DNA of 51,144 nt from Cupriavidus sp. UYMMa02A (GCA_001725945.1 LRMT01000130.1:1-51144); one strand, 5' to 3'; positions 29,376-38,670 are shown, counted from the stretch's first letter. The notes: generated by a model not told the origin, from the sequence alone. Numbers and translations are program-made.

Positions 29376-30401
29376 ATGACGGAAGACACGTTCGCCACCC
29401 GCTTCAAGGGCGTGCTGGAAAGCAAGCGCATCATGCTCAAGCAGGTGGCCGAGGCTCTTTCGGTGTCGCCATCTGCGGTTCACAAATGGACGCGCGGTGG
29501 CGAAATCGAATACGAACGGCTGCTCGCGCTCGCGAAGTTTCTGGGCGTGAACTGGCTGTGGCTGCGCTACGGAGAGCGCGCCATTGCGGACCTGGAGGCC
29601 AGCAGCGTCACCGACCCGCACATGCGCGAACTGCGCCAGAAGCACCTGACGGAGATCATGGAGAGCGAAGCGCGAATGAAATTCGCGCAGGAGGTCTCGG
29701 GCATCGTCACGTGGGAATGGAACGTGCTGACGGACGGCGTGACCTATTCGTCGAACGACATCACGCTATTTGGTCGGCATATCAGGACCATGGATGACTT
29801 CTGGGCCTGCGTGCATCCGTCCGATGCGGCCCGTTTGCGCGAGGTGCTGCAGCGCGCGCTGGGAGCGCAGGAGATGCACGAGTGGGAGTTCCGCGTGGTC
29901 CACGAGGACGCGACGCGCTGGATCTCGTCCCGCGCGACACTGGTGTTCGACTTTGGCCAGCGCCCCACGAAGATGATCGGCGTCAGCCTTGACATCAGCG
30001 AACGCCGCCGCGCAGAAGCGGCCTTGCGGCAGAGCGAGGCGCTGCTGGCCAAAGCGCAGGAAATTGCCCACTTGGGCGGTTGGTACTGGAACATCCAGAC
30101 CGACGACTGCGCGTGGACGGACGAGGCCTATCGCATCTTCGGTTGGGCGCCACAGGCGTTCAAGGTGACGATGGAGCGATTCCTGGCGTCCGTTGTGGAT
30201 GACGACCGCCCGCGAGTGCAGGCGGCAATCCGCGCGGCCGTCGTCGAAGGGCAGCCGTACCGCGTCGACTACGCGATCCTGCTACCGGACGGGAGCCGCC
30301 GGGAGATTCACGAGGAGGGCGAGGTGACGCTCGACGAGGACGGAAATGCGCTCACGATGGTGGGAGCGTCGCAGGACGTCACTGGGCAGAAGCGGGGATA
30401 G
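29376..30401 (+). CDS. XRE-type HTH regulator with two PAS domains
   Basis: 341 residues, intact. ATG at 29376 follows AGGGAAAGCG. Residues ~5-62 are a Cro/C1-type helix-turn-helix (QVAEALSVSPSAVHKWTRGG, NWLWLRYGE). Residues ~95-215 form a PAS/PAC unit (GIVTWEWNVLTDGVTYS, MIGVSLDISERRRAE), and ~220-335 a second (HLGGWYWNIQTDDCAWTDEA, MVGASQDVTGQKRG). PAS domains usually bind a small molecule, haem or flavin, so the protein may sense its inducer directly instead of through a kinase; there is no histidine kinase or GGDEF part. It diverges from the oxygenase operon and is the likely regulator of it. Confidence 0.85.
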   Translation: MTEDTFATRFKGVLESKRIMLKQVAEALSVSPSAVHKWTRGGEIEYERLLALAKFLGVNWLWLRYGERAIADLEASSVTDPHMRELRQKHLTEIMESEARMKFAQEVSGIVTWEWNVLTDGVTYSSNDITLFGRHIRTMDDFWACVHPSDAARLREVLQRALGAQEMHEWEFRVVHEDATRWISSRATLVFDFGQRPTKMIGVSLDISERRRAEAALRQSEALLAKAQEIAHLGGWYWNIQTDDCAWTDEAYRIFGWAPQAFKVTMERFLASVVDDDRPRVQAAIRAAVVEGQPYRVDYAILLPDGSRREIHEEGEVTLDEDGNALTMVGASQDVTGQKRG

Positions 30402-30482
30402 GTTTCATTCGTCGGAATTCGGCGGTCACCGTGATGGCGGTTCCCGACCCATAGCGCAAATTCGCTGAGTCACAAAGCTTCC

Positions 30483-30542
30483 GTTCAACGAGCAACCTCA
30501 GCCGCGCCGCGCAGCGGCATCCGCTGCCGCGGTTTGTTAGGC
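30483..30542 (-). other. Integron attC site (60 bp)
   Basis: Read on the minus strand it starts with GCCTAACAA and ends with GTTGAAC, fitting RYYYAAC...GTTRRRY. The left part GCCTAACAAACCGCGGCAGC resembles the known attC left-hand consensus (GBCTAACAAKTCG...AGC), and the right part GCGCGGCTGAGGTTGCTCG the right-hand consensus. The centre folds into a stem, GCAGCGG / CCGCTGC. It lies 110 bp after the stop of the YciI gene on the same strand, the expected order in a gene cassette. The last six bases TTGAAC do not pair with GCCTAAC, as expected if they come from the DNA beyond the cassette. Confidence 0.65.
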
Positions 30543-30652
30543 CTCGCAATGCCCCCAGGACGAGGCAGGCTTTGAGCAAGCAGGCCACCAGTCGGAGGCC
30601 GGAGATGCGGGAGGGAGTCATCGATCGCAGTGGGTACGACGTGCCCTGCCAG

Positions 30653-30994
30653 TCAGCTCTCGGGGTCGTACCCAAACTCGCGGAGTTCCTGCGAGCAGTG
30701 GCAGGCTTTGGCGATCTTTGCAGCCCACAGGATGGCCGCTTCGCGCGACGGGAGTTGCAGGACGCAGAAGCCGCCGTCGAACTCCTTCGTCTGGGGATAG
30801 GTTTCGTTTGTGACCGTGCCGTCCGACGCGACCATGAGTGGTGCGACATTCTCGTTGATACCGCCACCGAACACGTACACGCCTGCAGCCTTCGCCTCGC
30901 GCATGACCTCGCGCGCAGCTTCGCCCACGGCGGCAAAGTCCTCGGCGGGGACTTCCATCGCCGTTCCAGGAAAGGAAATAAGGTATTTCGTCAT
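30653..30994 (-). CDS. YciI-family protein, probable gene-cassette product
   Basis: 113-residue ferredoxin-like alpha/beta protein of the YciI (DGPF) family. MTKYLISFPGTAMEVP opens the first strand; ETYPQTKEFDGGFCVLQLPS contains the family centre (usually DGPF/E.KE..GGF) and REAAILWAAKIAKAC the helix. ATG at 30994 follows AAAGGACC. Family members have poorly known catalytic roles, and in other genomes this family is often next to an ECF sigma factor, which is missing here. An attC site follows and a degenerate one precedes, so it looks like an integron cassette rather than part of the neighbouring operons. Confidence 0.82.
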   Translation of the reverse strand: MTKYLISFPGTAMEVPAEDFAAVGEAAREVMREAKAAGVYVFGGGINENVAPLMVASDGTVTNETYPQTKEFDGGFCVLQLPSREAAILWAAKIAKACHCSQELREFGYDPES

Positions 30995-31106
30995 CGTTCG
31001 GTCCTTTGGTTGAGGTCGGGGCTGTTTGTGAGGTCCAAACGTGTTGTGGGGCGATGTGCAACGCGCCATAACACGGATGATGCGCTCTAAGCAGTCTAGT
31101 GCGACT

Positions 31107-31174
31107 GGCCCAAACCTCGCTGAGCTTCAATGGCGGCCTTTGCCCGGTGCCGTGAATGCCGTCGAGTGTTAGGA
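31107..31174 (-). other. Degenerate attC-like site upstream of the YciI gene
   Basis: On the minus strand it begins TCCTAACACTCG and ends AAGCTCAGCGAGGTTTGGGCC. The two ends are roughly complementary and resemble attC left and right parts, but GTTTGGG breaks the GTTRRRY rule. If it is an attC, the YciI cassette runs from here to the site at 30483. Confidence 0.35.
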
Positions 31175-31230
31175 ATTCATTCCCCGGCTTCTTGACGGCC
31201 AGTCAACAGGCCTTGCTAGCTGGCCATGTG

Positions 31231-32175
31231 TCACTTCGCCTTGCCTGGCCAATCGCGGCCCGTTACGCGTGGAACCAGCTCATGCAGGCGCGACAGCACA
31301 ACCCTGGCAGCACGCGATAGCGGGTGATGCTGCGTCAGTCCTAAACTGATGGATCGTGGCAGTTGCGGTTTGACGATTTCCGCGGCCGCGAGGCGCCCCG
31401 AGGCAACTTCCTCATCCACGGCAAGTTGCGGCAGTATGGTCAGGGCATGTCCCGCCAACGCAACTGCCTTCATCGCGTTCAGTGACTCGACCTCCAGCGC
31501 AACGTCCAGCGTCACGCCCTGTTGCCGTGCGTGCTGGTCCAGGATCAGACGCAGTCCGTTGGGCGCGGGCGGCAATACCAGTGGCACCCCGTCCAGTCGT
31601 CGGAATTCGACGGCAGGCTGTGCCGTGAGCGGATGGTCCGGTGGGCTGACCAGGTAGTTCGCCACGGTCGCCAGTACATCCTCGTTCTGGCGCGGGCCCG
31701 GACCATAGCGGTTGATGACAGCAAGGTCCAGGTGGCCGGAATCGAGTTGTTCATCGAGCTGGCCGCTGAAGCCTTCCACGACACGCAGCCGGACGGCCGG
31801 CGCGGTATCACGCAGATCGGCGAACAGGGCGGGAATCAGGCGGCGCGTCATGGACGGCAGTACGCCGATCCGCACCATCCCGGCCGGCACGCCCGCCGCG
31901 TTGCGCACTTCGTCTTGCAGGCGCGCTGACTGGGCCAGCAATAGTTCGATCTCCGGAATGATCCGTTTGCCGAATTCCGACAGGACCACGCCGCGTCCTG
32001 TGCGCTCGAACAGCCGGTCGCCCCATTCCGATTCGATCTGTGCAATGGCGCGGCTGACCAGCGACTGAGCCGTGCCCAGCGCGCGGGCCGCCCGCGACAG
32101 CGAGCCCAATTGAGCCACCAGGGCTACGGTTTCGAGTTGCTTGAGGATCACGTTTTCTGGTTGATGGTGACGCAT
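31231..32175 (-). CDS. LysR-family transcriptional regulator
   Basis: 314 residues, intact. N-terminal winged HTH (QLGSLSRAARALGTAQSLVS then RAIAQIESEWGDRLFERTGR) and a C-terminal periplasmic-binding-like sensor domain from about residue 90 (VRIGVLPSMTRRLIPALFAD, LDLAVINRYGPGP). ATG at 32175 (MRHHQPENVILKQLETVA) gives the usual short lead before the helix. It diverges from the Bug/CoA-synthetase operon across 111 bp and most likely controls it in response to an intermediate of that pathway. Confidence 0.92.
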   Translation of the reverse strand: MRHHQPENVILKQLETVALVAQLGSLSRAARALGTAQSLVSRAIAQIESEWGDRLFERTGRGVVLSEFGKRIIPEIELLLAQSARLQDEVRNAAGVPAGMVRIGVLPSMTRRLIPALFADLRDTAPAVRLRVVEGFSGQLDEQLDSGHLDLAVINRYGPGPRQNEDVLATVANYLVSPPDHPLTAQPAVEFRRLDGVPLVLPPAPNGLRLILDQHARQQGVTLDVALEVESLNAMKAVALAGHALTILPQLAVDEEVASGRLAAAEIVKPQLPRSISLGLTQHHPLSRAARVVLSRLHELVPRVTGRDWPGKAK

Positions 32176-32186
32176 CCATAAAATGG

Positions 32187-32207
32187 ATATCTGATATAGC
32201 AGAATAT
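32187..32207. promoter_or_regulatory. LysR operator candidate
   Basis: Near-palindrome with arms ATATCTG and CAGAATAT around ATATAG, in the 111-bp divergent spacer, 11 bp before the lysR start and 79 bp upstream of the Bug gene. It fits the loose T-N11-A dyad used by LysR proteins. Confidence 0.4.
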
Positions 32208-32286
32208 ACACTTTTGCTCTAACTGAAGTCTCCATACACTGGGCCCATCCTTCCCCGGAGAGAAGGCCAAACGATATGGAGACAAC

Positions 32287-33291
32287 ATGCGAAGTTTTTC
32301 GACGATCGTGCGCGCCATGCGCCGGTCGCTGCGCACCCTGATGATGGCTGTGGCGCCGCTGACGCTTTGTGGCGTCGCGGGCGCCGCCACCAGCTATCCC
32401 ACCAAGCCGATCCGCTTGATCGTTCCGTTTCCGGCCGGCGGGCCCACGGACGCCATGGCGCGGCTGATCGGCCAGCACCTGTCGCAGCAGCTCGGCAAGC
32501 CCGTGGTGGTGGATAACCGCGGCGGTGCGGGCGGCACGATTGCCACCGAGGCGGCTGCCGCCTCGGTCCCCGACGGCTATACGCTGTTCTTTTCCACCAC
32601 GGGCACCATGGCGATCAATCCGTCGCTCTATCGCTCGATGAAGGTGGATCCGCTCAAGGGTTTCGATGCCGTGGGCTCGGTGGCGTCAACCACCAACGTG
32701 CTGGTCGTGCCGAACAGCCTACCGGTCAGCAACGTCAAGGAGCTGGTGGCATTGGCCAGGCAGAAGCCCGGTTCGCTGACGTTCGGCTCGGCGGGTAACG
32801 GCAGCTCCAATCATCTGTCGGGGGAGCTGTTCAAGTCGATAGCGGGCATCGACATCGTTCACGTACCGTACAAGGGCTCGGCGGCGGCGTTCACCGATCT
32901 GCTGGGCGGGCGCATCTCGATGATGTTCGACACGGTGTCGAGCCAGGTGCAGTACATCGGCACGGGCAAGGTGAAAGCGCTTGGTGTGACGGGCCCTGCG
33001 CGCTCCGATGCGCTGCCGAAGGTGCCGACCATTGCGGAATCCGGGCTGCCGGGGTTTGACGTCACGATCTGGTTCGGCCTGTCGGCGCCGAAGGGCACGC
33101 CGGGCGATGTCGTACAGCGGCTCAACGGCGAACTGCAGAAGGTGCTGGCCCAGGCCGATGTGAAGCAGCAGCTTGCCGCACTGGGTGCCAGTCCGATGCC
33201 GGGCACGTCCGCCGATTTCGCCAGACTCATTCAGCACGATGCCGGCAAGTGGGCGCCCGTGGTGAAGGCTTCGGGGGCTACCCTTGACTGA
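32287..33291 (+). CDS. Bug-family (TctC) periplasmic solute-binding protein
   Basis: 334 residues. Signal peptide about residues 1-33 ending GVAGAA; mature part has YPTKPIRLIVPFPAGGPTDA, VVVDNRGGAGGTIATEAAAA and HVPYKGSAAAFTDLLGGRIS, all hallmarks of the tripartite tricarboxylate receptor family expanded in Burkholderiales. GGAGAC precedes the ATG. No tctA/tctB membrane genes are nearby, so it is an orphan receptor that would share a transporter or serve as a sensor. Its stop overlaps the next gene by 8 bp, marking an operon. Confidence 0.93.
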   Translation: MRSFSTIVRAMRRSLRTLMMAVAPLTLCGVAGAATSYPTKPIRLIVPFPAGGPTDAMARLIGQHLSQQLGKPVVVDNRGGAGGTIATEAAAASVPDGYTLFFSTTGTMAINPSLYRSMKVDPLKGFDAVGSVASTTNVLVVPNSLPVSNVKELVALARQKPGSLTFGSAGNGSSNHLSGELFKSIAGIDIVHVPYKGSAAAFTDLLGGRISMMFDTVSSQVQYIGTGKVKALGVTGPARSDALPKVPTIAESGLPGFDVTIWFGLSAPKGTPGDVVQRLNGELQKVLAQADVKQQLAALGASPMPGTSADFARLIQHDAGKWAPVVKASGATLD

Positions 33292-35333
33292 GATCCTCAA
33301 TGCCCTGTTCGCGCCGGCCTCGGTGGCCGTGATTGGCGCGTCGGACAACCCCAACAAGGTCGGCGGCCGCCCGATCCACTACATGCGCCAGTTCGGCTAC
33401 GCGGGCGAGGTGTTTCCCGTGAACCCGGGGCGCACGACAATCCAGGGATATCGCGCCTACCCGACACTGCAGGACATCGGCAGGATACCGGACGCCGCAG
33501 TGATCGCGGTATCGGGCGATGCCACGCTGGAACAGGTGCGCATCTGCGCCGATGCTGGCGTGAAGGCGGCCGTGATCATGGCATCCGGGTTTGCGGAAAC
33601 CGGGGAGGCCGGACGGCAGCGCCAGCAGCAACTGGTGGACGCGGCAAAGGCAGGCGGCATGCGCTTGGTAGGGCCGAACGCGCAGGGCACGGCCAACTTC
33701 GCCAGTGGCGCGGTGCTGAATTTCTCGACGATGTTCATGGAGGTGGCGCCCCAGGACGGGCCGATCGCGATCATCAGCCAGAGCGGCGCGGCCAGCGTGA
33801 TGCCGTATGCGCTGCTGCGCGAGCCGGGCTGGGCGTGCGTTACCTGGTGGCAACCGGTAATGACGCCGACTTGGACGCTGTGCGCTGACGGCCGCGGTAG
33901 CCGGCGATCCGGAAATCCGGCTCATCCTGGTGTACCTTGAATCGATCACCGATCCGGCGGCGCTGGCGCGCGCCGCTGCCCTGGCCCGCAGCCGGGGTGC
34001 GAGCATCGTGGCCATCAAGGCGGGGAGCAGCCAGCACGGCGCCCGCGCGGCGGCGTCGCATACGGGGGCGCTGGTTGGCAATGATGCGGCCATCGACGCC
34101 TTCCTGGCGCGCAACGGCATCTGGCGTGCCGGCGATATCGGCGAACTGGTGCGTGCCGTGCCGCTCTACCTGCAAGGCCGAGCGCCGGGGCAGGGCCGCA
34201 CCGTCGTGATGAGCCATAGCGGCGCCGTCGGTGTCATGTCCGCCGACCTGGCCGAACGCCACGGCCTGCCACTCACCGCGCTGCAGCCGTCCACGCTTGA
34301 CCGGCTCGGTGCGATCCTTCCCGAATTTGGCACCGCCGGCAATCCGCTCGACATGACCGCTGCGTTGATGGGCAAGGGCGACATGTTTCCGCGCGTGCTG
34401 GACATGCTGGGTGCGGACCCGCAGGCCGACATGCTCATGGTCGGCATTCCGGTGGCAGGCCCCGGCTATGACGTCGAAGCGCTGGCCCGCGATGCCGCCG
34501 AGTTCAGCAGCCGCCTCGGCAAGCCGCTCGTGGCCAGCGCGCCGCAGCGGAGCGTGCGCGACGTGTTCGTGCGCCACGGCGTGCCGACGTTTGTGACCGA
34601 AGCGGATGCGGTTGCGGCACTGGCCCAGTACGCTGGCCATGCGCGGCTGTCAGATTCGGCAGCGGAGCCTGATCACGGGGTTCCCGCACTGCAACCGCTG
34701 GACGGTATTGGCTTGCAGGATGAAGCGCGCAGCCTGTTGCTGCTGGCCGAGGCGGGGGTGCCCGTGGTGCCGTACCGCGTCTGCGCGAATGCCGATGAGG
34801 CCATGGCGGCGTTTGCCGCGCTCGGCGGCAATGCGGTGGTGGTCAAGGGCTGCGCGGCGGAGGTTCCGCACAAGAGCGAGCATGGACTGGTGCATCTGCG
34901 GCTGACCGATGCGACGGCCGTGGCGCAGGCTGCGCAGGCTTGCATTGCCACGCTGCACAGCCTTGGTGTCGAGAAGCCGCGCGTGCTGGTGGCGGCAATG
35001 GTCAAGGGGCGCCATGAGTTCGCGCTGGGCGTCTCTGTCGACCCCGCGTTCGGCCCGCTCGTGATGATCGGCGAAGGCGGCACCCTGCTGGAACTGCGCA
35101 AAGACGTCGTCACGCTGCTGGCGCCGTTCACCGTGGACGATGTGAAGGCTGCCTGCGCCCGACTGAGGCTGGCGCCGCTGTTCGACGGCTACCGGGGCAT
35201 CCCGGCACTGGATCTCGATGGGCTTGCCGCGTCGGCCGTGGCGCTCGGCAACTGGGCGCTGCGCCATCGCGAAGTGCTGAAGTCGGTGGACATCAATCCG
35301 CTGATGGTGATGGAGGCCGGCGCGGCGTGGTAG
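33284..35333 (+). CDS. Acyl-CoA synthetase, NDP-forming (acetate-CoA ligase family)
   Basis: About 683 residues when repaired. N-terminal CoA-binding domain (FAPASVAVIGASDNPNKVGG), succinyl-CoA-ligase-like domain (IAIISQSGAASVM, SHTGALVGNDAAIDAFLARN, VVMSHSGAVGVMSADLAERH) and C-terminal ATP-grasp domain (VVVKGCAAEVPHKSEHGLVH, MVKGRHEFALGV). Two frameshifts (about 33826 and 33888) enclose a stretch that reads LGVRYLVATGNDADLDAV in another frame. TTG start at 33284 overlapping the Bug gene; an internal start is possible. The family includes acetyl-, pimeloyl- and feruloyl-CoA synthetases (FerA), so the acid activated cannot be named; the downstream hydratases and aldehyde dehydrogenase would suit a side-chain-shortening pathway. 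Confidence 0.88.
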
Positions 35334-35368
35334 CGGTGGACGCGTGGTGGAACTGCAAGGAGTCTGAG

Positions 35369-36139
35369 ATGGAACCCGTACTTGTGGAACGCGACGGCGG
35401 CGTGGCCATCGTCACGCTGAATCGTCCCGTGCGCATGAATGCCGTCAACGATGCGCTGCGCGGCGGGCTGATCGACGCGCTGGCCCGGCTCAACGCCGAT
35501 CCGGCCGTGCGCGCCGTGGTGCTGGCCGGGGCCGGCGAGCGCGCCTTCTGTGCCGGACAGGATCTGGATGAAGCGGCTGCGGTGACGTGGCAGCAGATCG
35601 TGCCGTGGCTGAACCGCCAGCGGGCCATGTATCAGGCCGTGCGCGATCTGGACAAGCCCTGCGTGGCCGCCGTGCGGGGCGTGGCCGCCGGCGCGGGATT
35701 TCAGCTTGCGCTGTGCGCGGACTGGCGCCTGACGACGGCCGACAGCCGCTGGGGCCAGCCCGAGGTCAAGGCCGGTCTGGCCAGCATCGTTGGGTCATAC
35801 CTGATGACGTTGCATGTGGGGCATACCCACAACGTGCAGATGTCGCTGTCCGGCGAACTTGTGTCGGGGCAGCGGGCCTACGAGATCGGCTTGGTGACCG
35901 CCCTGCATGGCGAGGCGGAACTGATGGAAGCCGCGCTGGCGCGTGCCCGGTCGCTGGCCGCCTTGCCGCCAACGCCGGTCAGGCTGTCGAAGCAAAGGCT
36001 GCGGGCGTTGACACAGCCGGGGTTCGACGACGCCTGCGTGGCGGGCATTCGCGCGCAGCTCGAATGCTATGCCGACGGCGAGCCGCAACGCGTGATGGCC
36101 GAATTTCTCAGCAAACGGAATGCAAGGGAGTCGCAATGA
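35369..36139 (+). CDS. Enoyl-CoA hydratase/isomerase family protein
   Basis: 256 residues, intact, crotonase fold. The oxyanion-hole segments are AGERAFCAGQDLDEAA and AVRGVAAGAGFQLALCADWR. AAGGAG precedes the ATG at 35369. Position of acidic residues in VKAGLASIVGSYLM does not allow me to choose between hydratase, isomerase or lyase. Its last bases overlap the next gene in an ATGA, indicating translational coupling with the aldehyde dehydrogenase. Confidence 0.88.
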   Translation: MEPVLVERDGGVAIVTLNRPVRMNAVNDALRGGLIDALARLNADPAVRAVVLAGAGERAFCAGQDLDEAAAVTWQQIVPWLNRQRAMYQAVRDLDKPCVAAVRGVAAGAGFQLALCADWRLTTADSRWGQPEVKAGLASIVGSYLMTLHVGHTHNVQMSLSGELVSGQRAYEIGLVTALHGEAELMEAALARARSLAALPPTPVRLSKQRLRALTQPGFDDACVAGIRAQLECYADGEPQRVMAEFLSKRNARESQ

Positions 36140-37552
36140 TCCAGTGGAACGAGCACCTTATCAACGGCGCACGACAAGCGGTGCGCAGTGGCCGCACCGT
36201 GCGCATTCACGATGCCGCGACCGAAGCACCGCTCGGCGATATCCATCTCGGTCATGCCGGGGACGTCGACCAAGCCGTTGAGGCCGCACGGCTCGCGCTG
36301 CCGGGGTGGCAAAGATTGGGGCTGGTGCGCGGGCGGCCCTGCTGCGTGCGGTGGCGGACGCGCTGGAAAGCATGGGGCAGGACCTGGCGCACGATATCTC
36401 GCGCGAAGTCGGCATGCCGCTGAAACTGTCGCAACGGATCCAGGTGGATGCCCCGGTTGCGGCGTGGCGCGCCACGGCCGCGCTGGCCGATACCTTCCCG
36501 TTCGTCAGCGAGCAGGGCAATTCTCGTATTACGCTGGTGCCGGTGGGCATCGTGGCGGCGATCACGCCGTGGAACTATCCGCTGCACCAGATCACGGGCA
36601 AGCTCGCGCCGGCATTGCTGGCGGGATGCACCGTGGTGCTGAAACCGTCGGAACTGGCACCCGCCGCCTCCGCCTGTCTGATGGCCGCCTGCGAACGGGC
36701 CGGCCTGCCGCCGGGGGTGCTGAACATCGTGCTGGGCGATGCGAGGTGGGCCACGCACTGGTCACGCACCCGGACGTCCACATGGTGTCGTTCACCGGTT
36801 CAACGGTCGTGGGCCGCAAAGCGGCGGCGCTGGCGGCAGGCGACATGAAGCGGGTGTCGATGGAGCTGGGCGGGAAGTCGGCAGCGGTGGTGCTCCCCGG
36901 CGCCGACCTCGCGCGCGCCGTCAAGGCGACGGTTGCTTCGTGCTTTCTCAACTCGGGACAGACATGCAGCGCCACCACGCGCCTGATCGTGTCGCGGGAT
37001 GACTATCCGACCTGCCGCGCATTGCTGGCCGACGCTGTGGCCGGCATGCCAATGGGTGATCCGGGAGATGCGTCCACCCGCATCGGCCCGTTGCTGTCGG
37101 CGTTGCAGCGCGAACGTGTGCTGGCGCATATCGCCGATGCCGAGCAGGACGGCTTCGACCGCATTGCAGGCGGACCCGATGCGCCGGTGCCGGAGCGCGG
37201 CTACTTCGTCGCGCCCACCATCTACGGCAACGTGGCGCCAGACAGCCGCCTCGCCAATGAGGAAGTCTTCGGGCCGGTCCTGGCGGTGCTTTGCTATGAG
37301 ACCGTCGAGGACGCCATAGCGCTGGCCAACGGCACGCGCTATGGCCTGGCTGCCTCGGTCTGGGCGGCCGACGAATCCTGTGGCGAAGCCGTGGCCAATG
37401 CATTGCGCGCCGGGCAGGTCGATGTCAACGGCGCGCGATTCAACGCGGCGGCGCCGTTCGGCGGCTTCGGCATGTCCGGCGTCGGACGCGAAGGGGGTGC
37501 CTACGGACTCGAAGAGTTCCTGGAACCTCGCGCCATCCAGTTTCCCCGCTAA
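36136..37552 (+). CDS. NAD(P)-dependent aldehyde dehydrogenase
   Basis: About 472 residues when repaired. Cofactor and active-site motifs: VGIVAAITPWNYPLHQITGK, VSFTGSTVVGRKAA, SMELGGKSAAVVL with the base Glu, and FLNSGQTCSATTRLIV with the catalytic Cys; NEEVFGPVLAVL near the end. Frameshifts near 36312 (joining GWQ and AKIGAGARAALLRAVAD) and near 36748 (joining LGDA and EVGHALVTHPDVHM). Overlaps the upstream hydratase gene by 4 bp. With the CoA synthetase and crotonases it could oxidise an aldehyde released by a hydratase/lyase, as in vanillin formation from ferulate, but this is inference from gene order only. Confidence 0.9.
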
Positions 37553-37575
37553 ATCGCACTTCAGGATATTCCAGC

Positions 37576-38392
37576 ATGTACCAGCAAATTTCAGTGACCC
37601 GTTCGGACCGGAACGAGCACGTCGCCATCGTGACCATGAACCGGCCGGACAAGCTCAATGCGCTGACCAAGGTCATGGAGGCCGAGTTGCGCGAGGCAAT
37701 GGAGGCGGCGGATCGCGACGACACCATCCGCGTAGTGGTGCTGACCGGCGCAGGCAAGGGCTTCTGTGCCGGCATGGACATCAGCGAACTCGAAGTCCTG
37801 CCGCCCGGCGATATCCGCGCTGCCCAATGGATGCGCCCGTACGACATGAACCGCCGCGCCGACTATCAGACCCGCTACGGCTACTTTCCGGCAATGCGCA
37901 AGCCCGTGATCTGCGCCATCAACGGGGCTGCCGCAGGCCTGGGGCTGGTGTTCGCGCTATACAGCGATATGCGCTTCGCCAGCGACACGGCCGCCTTCAG
38001 CACGGCCTTCGCACGGCGTGGCCTGATTGCCGAGCATGGCATCTCGTGGCTGCTGCCGCGCGTGGTGGGGCCGGGGCATGCGGCGGATCTGCTGTACTCC
38101 GCGCGCAAGGTGCTGGCGGACGAAGCTTTGCGCATGGGCCTGGTGGATCGCGTGTGCGAGGCCGGTGACCTGATGGCTCATACGCTTGCATATGCCGAGG
38201 ACCTGGCCGAAAACGTCTCTCCGCGCTCCATCGGCGTCATGAAGCGTCAGCTCTGGGCGCAGCCGTTCCAGACGCTGGCGGAAGCCACTCAGATGGCCAA
38301 TGCCGAAATGTTCGACAGCATCCAGAGCGAGGACTTTACCGAGGGCGTGGCGCATTTCATCGACGCGGCCGGCTCGGTTCAGCGGGAAATGA
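37576..38392 (+). CDS. Enoyl-CoA hydratase/isomerase family protein (second copy)
   Basis: About 271 residues when repaired. Crotonase motifs GAGKGFCAGMDISELE and AINGAAAGLGLVFALYSDMR; GLIAEHGISWLLPRVVGPGH follows. In the uncorrected frame the protein runs on to 38469 with a low-complexity end; one lost base near 38364 gives the ordinary crotonase ending RPARFSGK and a stop at 38390-38392, which I prefer. Last gene of the operon; 24 bp after the aldehyde dehydrogenase. It differs clearly in sequence from the first crotonase, so the two probably catalyse different steps. Confidence 0.86.
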
Positions 38393-38483
38393 TGGCAAGA
38401 GAAGCGACAGCGGCGGGAGGCGCCCCGGCCGCATTGTCGCAAGTCATCGTCCATTCGCGAACAAGGTAAAGCATCATTTCGGG

Positions 38484-38497
38484 ACACGTTCCCGTGT
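38484..38497. repeat. Short inverted repeat downstream of the catabolic operon
   Basis: ACACG-TTCC-CGTGT, 92 bp after the proposed stop of the last hydratase gene. Too short and without a T-run to call a terminator. Confidence 0.3.
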
Positions 38498-38631
38498 TCA
38501 ATGTGCCGTTCGATCCGTGATGGGGGCGTCTGTACCCGACCCCATTTGCGCCGTTCCGGCTCACGTAGTCCCTACGACCGCTATCGAATGTTCTGTGGAC
38601 ATCCAGCGCACACGTGGCCTGTACGGCGTAT

Positions 38632-38656
38632 GTAAGCGTGTAGCCAATGCCGTGTT
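38632..38656 (+). repeat. IS66 left terminal inverted repeat
   Basis: GTAAGCGTGTAGCCAATGCC and a few more bases; about 15 of 24 positions match the complement of the right end, perfectly over the first nine (GTAAGCGTG). Confidence 0.75.
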
Positions 38657-38670
38657 GACGTCGGCAGCAG

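Noticed and set aside
31192..31206. TTGAC-GGCCA-GTCAA, resembling an FNR/Dnr box
   Set aside because: The spacer is 5 and not 4 bases, and it lies just after the lysR stop instead of before a gene. More likely a small 3' hairpin.
37576..38469. Second crotonase ending at 38469 with an unusual Ala-rich tail
   Set aside because: One restored base near 38364 yields the ordinary ending RPARFSGK and a stop at 38392, so the tail is an artefact.
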